Below, piece by piece: positions 60,504-64,000 of a stretch of DNA of 64,000 nt. Made by a program: the position numbers and the translations under genes. Positions within the stretch are counted from its first letter, which is position 1. The number at the start of each line of letters is the position of its first letter. The notes beneath the pieces are model-generated. The model saw nothing but the letters and a program-made list of their open reading frames with translations, did not search any database and was not told where the DNA came from. The DNA comes from an uncultured Bacteroides sp. (lineage in GTDB: Bacteria; Bacteroidota; Bacteroidia; Bacteroidales; Bacteroidaceae): contig NZ_CAJULN010000006.1 in the NCBI RefSeq assembly GCF_910586915.1, positions 62,001-126,000 of the forward strand, in the 5' to 3' direction.

Positions 60504-61220
60504 TTATTTCATGAAGCCGTTCTTGCCGAAAGGTGAGGCGTCGTGGTCGATGTTATCTTCGATTCGTTCGATGATACCGTCTTTGATATGTATAATCTTG
60601 TCGGTCTGGTTGGCGACACCGCTTTCGTGGGTGACGACTACAATTGTCATCCCCGTTTGGTGCAAGTCTTTCAATATCTGCATCACTTCGACCGAAGTCT
60701 TGCTGTCCAATGCTCCCGTCGGTTCGTCGGCTAAGATAATCTGCGGGCGGGTGATAAGTGCGCGGGCGATGGCTACGCGTTGTTTCTGCCCGCCGCTCAT
60801 TTCGTTCGGCATATGGTGTGCCCAGTCCTTCAGTCCTAAGCGGTCGAGGTATTCCAAAGCAAGCGCATTGCGTCTCTTGCGGCTCACGCCCTGGTAAAAC
60901 AGAGGAAGCGCCACGTTCTCTACGGCGTCTTTGAAGGAAATCAAGTTGAACGACTGGAAGATAAACCCTATCATGCGGTTGCGGTATTCGGCGGCTTTCG
61001 TTTCGCTCAGGTTCTTGATAAGTACGTTGTTCAGGTAATACTCTCCGGTGTCGTAATTGTCGAGGATACCTAATATATTAAGCAAAGTCGATTTGCCGGA
61101 ACCGGAGGCTCCCATGATGGAAACGAATTCCCCCTGTCCGATATGCAGGTCGATACCCTTGAGTACATGAAGTGGGGCTCCGTTGTGGTAGGTTTTGTTG
61201 AGGTTTGTCAGTTGTATCAC
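60504..61220 (-). CDS. ABC transporter ATP-binding protein (MacB/LolD type)
   Basis: A 238-aa nucleotide-binding subunit with Walker A GASGSGKSTLLN, Q-loop FIFQSFNLI, signature MSGGQKQRVAIARAL, Walker B IILADEPTGALD and switch His in VVVTHE. It energises the two permeases encoded next. Together with adaptor and TolC they form a tripartite exporter. Possible substrates are antibiotics, peptides or lipids. Nothing in the sequence decides. It is the first gene of the five-gene operon. Confidence 0.95.
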   Translation of the reverse strand: MIQLTNLNKTYHNGAPLHVLKGIDLHIGQGEFVSIMGASGSGKSTLLNILGILDNYDTGEYYLNNVLIKNLSETKAAEYRNRMIGFIFQSFNLISFKDAVENVALPLFYQGVSRKRRNALALEYLDRLGLKDWAHHMPNEMSGGQKQRVAIARALITRPQIILADEPTGALDSKTSVEVMQILKDLHQTGMTIVVVTHESGVANQTDKIIHIKDGIIERIEDNIDHDASPFGKNGFMK

Positions 61221-61400
61221 AGTTTCCTTTATTTAATTTCGGTTTTCTGATAAATTTCTACTAATTAGACGAGCCCGAGATACAAAAAGTTGCAACGGGA
61301 GTGAACTTTTTTATGAAAACATTTTGTAGACTCAATCTTCTTTACGTAATTTGTATGCATTAAACTTAATAATTAACTAACCCATTTAAATAAAAGTATC

Positions 61401-62372
61401 ATGAATTCAAACATGGAAAAACCCTACGTGGTAGGTATTGACATAGGCGGAACCAATACCGTCTTTGGGATTGTAGACGCACGCGGAACTATCATAGCCA
61501 GTGGCTCTATCAAGACAGCCGGTTGGCCTACTGTGGAAGAATATGCCGATGAGGTATGCAAGAACTTGCTTCCGTTGATTATCGCCAATGGCGGAGTCGA
61601 CAAGGTGAGAGGTATCGGTATCGGTGCTCCGAACGGCAACTATTATACGGGAACAATCGAGTTTGCTCCGAACCTGCCGTGGAAAGGAGTTCTCCCGTTG
61701 GCAGCTATGTTTGAAGAAAGATTGGGTATTCCCACCGCTCTGACCAACGATGCCAATGCCGCTGCTGTGGGTGAGATGACTTACGGTGCTGCCCGTGGTA
61801 TGAAAGACTTTATCATGATTACGTTGGGAACAGGTGTAGGTAGCGGTATCGTTATCAACGGACAGGTAGTGTACGGTCACGACGGTTTTGCCGGTGAGCT
61901 CGGACACGTGGTTGCCCGTCGCGAAGGCCGTATCTGCGGTTGCGGCCGCAAAGGCTGTCTGGAAACTTACTGTTCGGCTACAGGCGTGGCACGTACTGCA
62001 CGCGAATTCCTTGCTGCCCGTACCGATGCAAGTTTGCTCCGTAACATCTCGGCAGAAAACATCACTTCTAAAGATGTGTACGACGCAGCCGTACAGGGCG
62101 ATAAGTTGGCACAGGAAATCTTTGAATTCACAGGAAACATCCTGGGTGAAGCGTTGGCAGATGCTATCGCTTTCTCCAGCCCCGAAGCAATCGTACTGTT
62201 CGGTGGTCTGGCAAAATCCGGCGACTATATCATGAAGCCGATTCAGAAATCAATTGACGAAAATATTCTTAATATTTATAAAGGCAAAACTAAATTGCTC
62301 GTTTCCGAACTGAAAGACTCTGATGCAGCCGTATTGGGCGCCAGTGCTTTGGCTTGGGAACTGAAAGAATAA
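61401..62372 (+). CDS. ROK-family glucokinase
   Basis: Sugar kinase of 323 aa. The ATP-binding DIGGTNTVFGIVD motif lies near the N terminus, then TNDANAAAVGE with the catalytic Asp, the ROK signature GELGHVVARREGRICGCGRKGCLETY including the zinc-binding CGCGRKGC, and a C-terminal IVLFGGLAKSGDY. Glucose is the likely substrate, by family. A second Met at 61413 is possible. TTTG (61323-61326), 20 nt and TAATTTG (61347-61353) form a near-consensus promoter upstream. Confidence 0.92.
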   Translation: MNSNMEKPYVVGIDIGGTNTVFGIVDARGTIIASGSIKTAGWPTVEEYADEVCKNLLPLIIANGGVDKVRGIGIGAPNGNYYTGTIEFAPNLPWKGVLPLAAMFEERLGIPTALTNDANAAAVGEMTYGAARGMKDFIMITLGTGVGSGIVINGQVVYGHDGFAGELGHVVARREGRICGCGRKGCLETYCSATGVARTAREFLAARTDASLLRNISAENITSKDVYDAAVQGDKLAQEIFEFTGNILGEALADAIAFSSPEAIVLFGGLAKSGDYIMKPIQKSIDENILNIYKGKTKLLVSELKDSDAAVLGASALAWELKE

Positions 62373-62403
62373 TATCCATATTATATATAATAAAGGTAAT
62401 GAA

Positions 62404-62439
62404 AATCCCCGAAAGCAATCGCTTTCGGGGATTTTTTTT
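62404..62439 (+). terminator. Glucokinase terminator
   Basis: AATCCCCGAAAGC pairs with GCTTTCGGGGATT (62421-62433) around a 4-nt loop and is followed by a run of T. Confidence 0.9.
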
Positions 62440-62516
62440 GTTTGATAATCAGCTATTTCACCCTCTCAATGCCGAAAACGTTGCATACACACGCATGAAC
62501 CTTATATAAAACTAAT

Positions 62517-62730
62517 CTTTTTCCTTCGATGGCCTGTCGGCTGCCATGCGAATGTCTGTCGGTTTTCTTTCTAAAATTTATTCGTCTGACTATAGTGATC
62601 TTTTCGTCTGACTATAGTCAGACGAAAGAAACACTACAGTCAGACGCAAGTTTAACTATAGTCAGACGAATAAATTTATGCATTCCGACCGTTAGTCTGT
62701 AGGCAACGGAAAATTAAATCTTAGGCAATT
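62517..62730. repeat. 215-bp interspersed repeat with nested palindromes, copy 2
   Basis: The inverted copy of 19886-20100. It contains a unit at 62581-62596, a perfect 24-bp palindrome at 62603-62626, and further units near 62633-62646 and 62655-62671. It is bounded by AAATTTATTCGTC at one end and GACGAATAAATTT at the other. Flanking segments on both sides match those of copy 1 in reverse orientation. It lies between converging glucokinase and a small membrane-protein gene. Confidence 0.75.
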
Positions 62731-62755
62731 CTCTGCTAACCGATTAAAATAAGAT

Positions 62756-62795
62756 GCTCCATAATTTTGTGAATTGTATCACAAAATTATGGAGC
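62756..62795. terminator. Perfect 17-bp hairpin, terminator of the 112-aa gene
   Basis: Arms 62756-62772 and 62779-62795 pair perfectly with a 6-nt loop. The stop codon of the minus-strand frame (62787) lies inside it. On the minus strand it is followed by ATCTTATTTT, a moderate T-rich tail. Confidence 0.55.
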
Positions 62796-63125
62796 AAGTA
62801 TGCGGTGCGAAAAGATGCAGGCTCCGACAGCACAAAACCAAGATATAAACGAAGGGAATAATGATAAAAATGTGGATAACGGCGATATAATTTGATAGAT
62901 AAAAAAATAACCACCAATTAACCAGAATGCATATATATTGAAAAGTAAAAATGCCCACGGTGCATTATCTGCATTTTTAGGATTATCAATAAAGCACGAT
63001 GCAAATAAAATCAAAGGGGCAGCAATCACAGGAATAACAAATATATAGGCAGTCCAAAAGTACCAGTTTCTATAATCACCAATAAAAAAGGGATTCCATC
63101 TCGAATGAAATCCCTTTTTTATCAC
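62787..63125 (-). CDS. Hypothetical membrane protein (112 aa or shorter)
   Basis: The frame encodes three to four hydrophobic segments (about residues 20-45, 58-78 and 82-108) and is AT-rich. It opens with GTG at 63123-63125, so its first 13 codons run through the rplS terminator hairpin (63084-63120), and no ATG is present further in. It could be a 5'-truncated gene, or be translated from read-through transcripts of rplS. Its stop lies in a perfect hairpin, which supports a transcribed unit. Confidence 0.4.
   Translation of the reverse strand: MIKKGFHSRWNPFFIGDYRNWYFWTAYIFVIPVIAAPLILFASCFIDNPKNADNAPWAFLLFNIYAFWLIGGYFFIYQIISPLSTFLSLFPSFISWFCAVGACIFSHRILAP
63084..63120 (-). terminator. rplS terminator
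   Basis: AAAAAAGGGATT (63084-63095) pairs with AATCCCTTTTTT (63109-63120), with further partial pairing toward the loop. On the minus strand it ends in TTTTTT. It starts 23 nt after the rplS stop. Confidence 0.85.
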
Positions 63126-63142
63126 GAATCGAAGAGTTTCGC

Positions 63143-63496
63143 TTAGTTGTTGACTCTTTTTTCTTTGATTCTTGCTTTCTTACCGGTAAGAGCACGCAAG
63201 TAGTACAACTTAGCGCGACGAACTTTACCAATCTTGTTCACTTCAATGCTGTCGATAGCCGGTGACTCGATGGGGAAAATTCTTTCTACGCCTACGGTTC
63301 CTGACATCTTACGTACAGTAAAACGCTTCTTGTCTCCGTGACCGGCAATTTTGATAACAACACCACGGTACAACTGTACACGTTCTTTGTTACCTTCGAT
63401 AATACGATATGCTACTGTCACAGTGTCACCTGCTTTGAAGCTCGGGTGCTGTTTACCGGTAGCAAATGCTTCTTCTGCAATTTTAATTAAATCCAT
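63143..63496 (-). CDS. rplS: 50S ribosomal protein L19
   Basis: A 117-aa ribosomal protein located at the subunit interface. The sequences FKAGDTVTVAYRIIEGNKER, QLYRGVVIKI and the C-terminal GKVRRAKLYYLRALTGKKAR are diagnostic. It is transcribed alone from a promoter near 63584-63615, with its own terminator. Confidence 0.98.
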   Translation of the reverse strand: MDLIKIAEEAFATGKQHPSFKAGDTVTVAYRIIEGNKERVQLYRGVVIKIAGHGDKKRFTVRKMSGTVGVERIFPIESPAIDSIEVNKIGKVRRAKLYYLRALTGKKARIKEKRVNN

Positions 63497-63583
63497 TGTT
63501 GTTGTTATTATTAAATTGTTTCATCGTTACAACGCAACATACCAAGTATCTCTTCTCTTGACAGCGATTGCGCGAAAGCGGCG

Positions 63584-63615
63584 CAAAGTAACGAATTATT
63601 TGGCAGATAGCCAAA
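63584..63615 (-). promoter_or_regulatory. rplS promoter
   Basis: On the minus strand TTTG (63612-63615), a 20-nt spacer and TTACTTTG (63584-63591, one mismatch to the -7 consensus). It interlocks with the divergent promoter at 63599-63631. Confidence 0.45.
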
Positions 63616-63631
63616 TGTTTTGGTATATTTG
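63599..63631 (+). promoter_or_regulatory. Promoter of the 5'-nucleotidase-like gene
   Basis: TTTG (63599-63602), a 21-nt spacer and TATATTTG (63624-63631) match both boxes of the Bacteroides consensus, 24 nt before the start codon. Confidence 0.65.
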
Positions 63632-63654
63632 TACTCCGTATTAAAATAGCGAAC

Positions 63655-64000
63655 ATGAAACAAATGTATGTGAAGTATCTGATAGTGGCGGCACTGGCAG
63701 GTGGATTCTTGTTCACCTCCTGCCGCTCGGCACAGGAGAAAGTGTCGCACTATCAAGTGGCGAAAGTAGAAGGCAGCATGATTCAGATAGATGCTTCCTG
63801 GGATAGTCATCCTGATAGGAAAGCCACGGAAATATTGAAACCTTATAAGGATAAGGTCGACAAGATGATGTATGAAGTTATCGGAAGCAGTGAAATGAAG
63901 ATGGATAAAGGAGGTCCCGAAAGTCTGCTTTCCAATCTCGTAGCAAGCGTCTTGCAGGAGGCGGCGGCTTCGGTGCTGGGACATCCCGCCGATATGGGAT
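63655..64000 (+). CDS. 5'-nucleotidase C-terminal-domain lipoprotein, partial
   Basis: The frame begins at 63655 and runs off the window, so only 115 codons are seen. A signal peptide with lipobox (FLFTSC) is followed by a segment typical of 5'-nucleotidase C-terminal domains (VDKMMYEVIGSSEMKMDKGG, then PESLLSNLVASVLQEAAASV). In Bacteroides such a lipoprotein usually precedes a metallophosphatase gene, with which it makes up the two halves of a 5'-nucleotidase. That second gene would lie beyond the window. Confidence 0.85.
   Translation, partial: MKQMYVKYLIVAALAGGFLFTSCRSAQEKVSHYQVAKVEGSMIQIDASWDSHPDRKATEILKPYKDKVDKMMYEVIGSSEMKMDKGGPESLLSNLVASVLQEAAASVLGHPADMG

Overview
The window is from a Bacteroidales chromosome, most likely Bacteroides. 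Three things point there: promoters of the Bacteroides type (TTTG, about 20 nt, then TAnnTTTG), Bacteroides-type gene families (DUF4369 thioredoxin-like lipoprotein, DUF4476, ECF sigma/FecR/TonB receptor locus, MG2-domain exoprotein, TGS-uridine kinase fusion), and a CTnDOT-type integrase. The species cannot be told from the sequence alone.

Region 1 (1 to about 14650) is the right-hand part of an integrated conjugative or mobilizable element whose left end lies outside the window. Every gene is on the minus strand. They include small proteins of unknown function, a DUF932-like protein, an M20/M42-like zinc peptidase, a protein with a C-terminal zinc ribbon, an N6-DNA-methylase-like protein, a DUF4120-like protein, a plasmid/phage-type protein, and finally a tyrosine integrase. 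A GTANNTTTGC-type core, the attachment sequence known for CTnDOT relatives, lies 253 bp upstream of the integrase and probably marks the right junction. No transfer genes are visible in this part. Two operons in the element begin with copies of the same folded leader (about 7974-8151 and 12851-13050), whose helices are conserved although their sequences differ. This is the strongest candidate here for an undescribed regulatory system.

Region 2 (14800-35900) is core chromosome: tRNA-Phe, a HIT protein, greA with an attenuator-like leader, a thioredoxin-fold lipoprotein without its active-site cysteines, pnp, ptb-buk, LD-carboxypeptidase, an M28 peptidase, sufE, a CPBP protease, ribF, a calcium P-type ATPase, rubredoxin, an MG2-domain exoprotein, a lipoprotein and a Na/phosphate cotransporter.

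Region 3 (35900-55400) carries a nucleoside kinase, aminopeptidase P, a decayed sigma/FecR/TonB-receptor locus, rpoN-PAP2-gcvH-purE-ispG, a zinc-type P-ATPase with a Fur-family regulator, mdh, a CvfB-like protein and two envelope proteins.

Region 4 (55450-64000) holds a MacAB-TolC-like efflux operon, a ROK glucokinase, rplS and the start of a 5'-nucleotidase-like lipoprotein gene.

Several intergenic regions carry composite palindromes. Two of these (19886-20100 and 62517-62730) are inverted copies of one repeat of about 215 bp. A candidate small RNA lies at 20187-20281.
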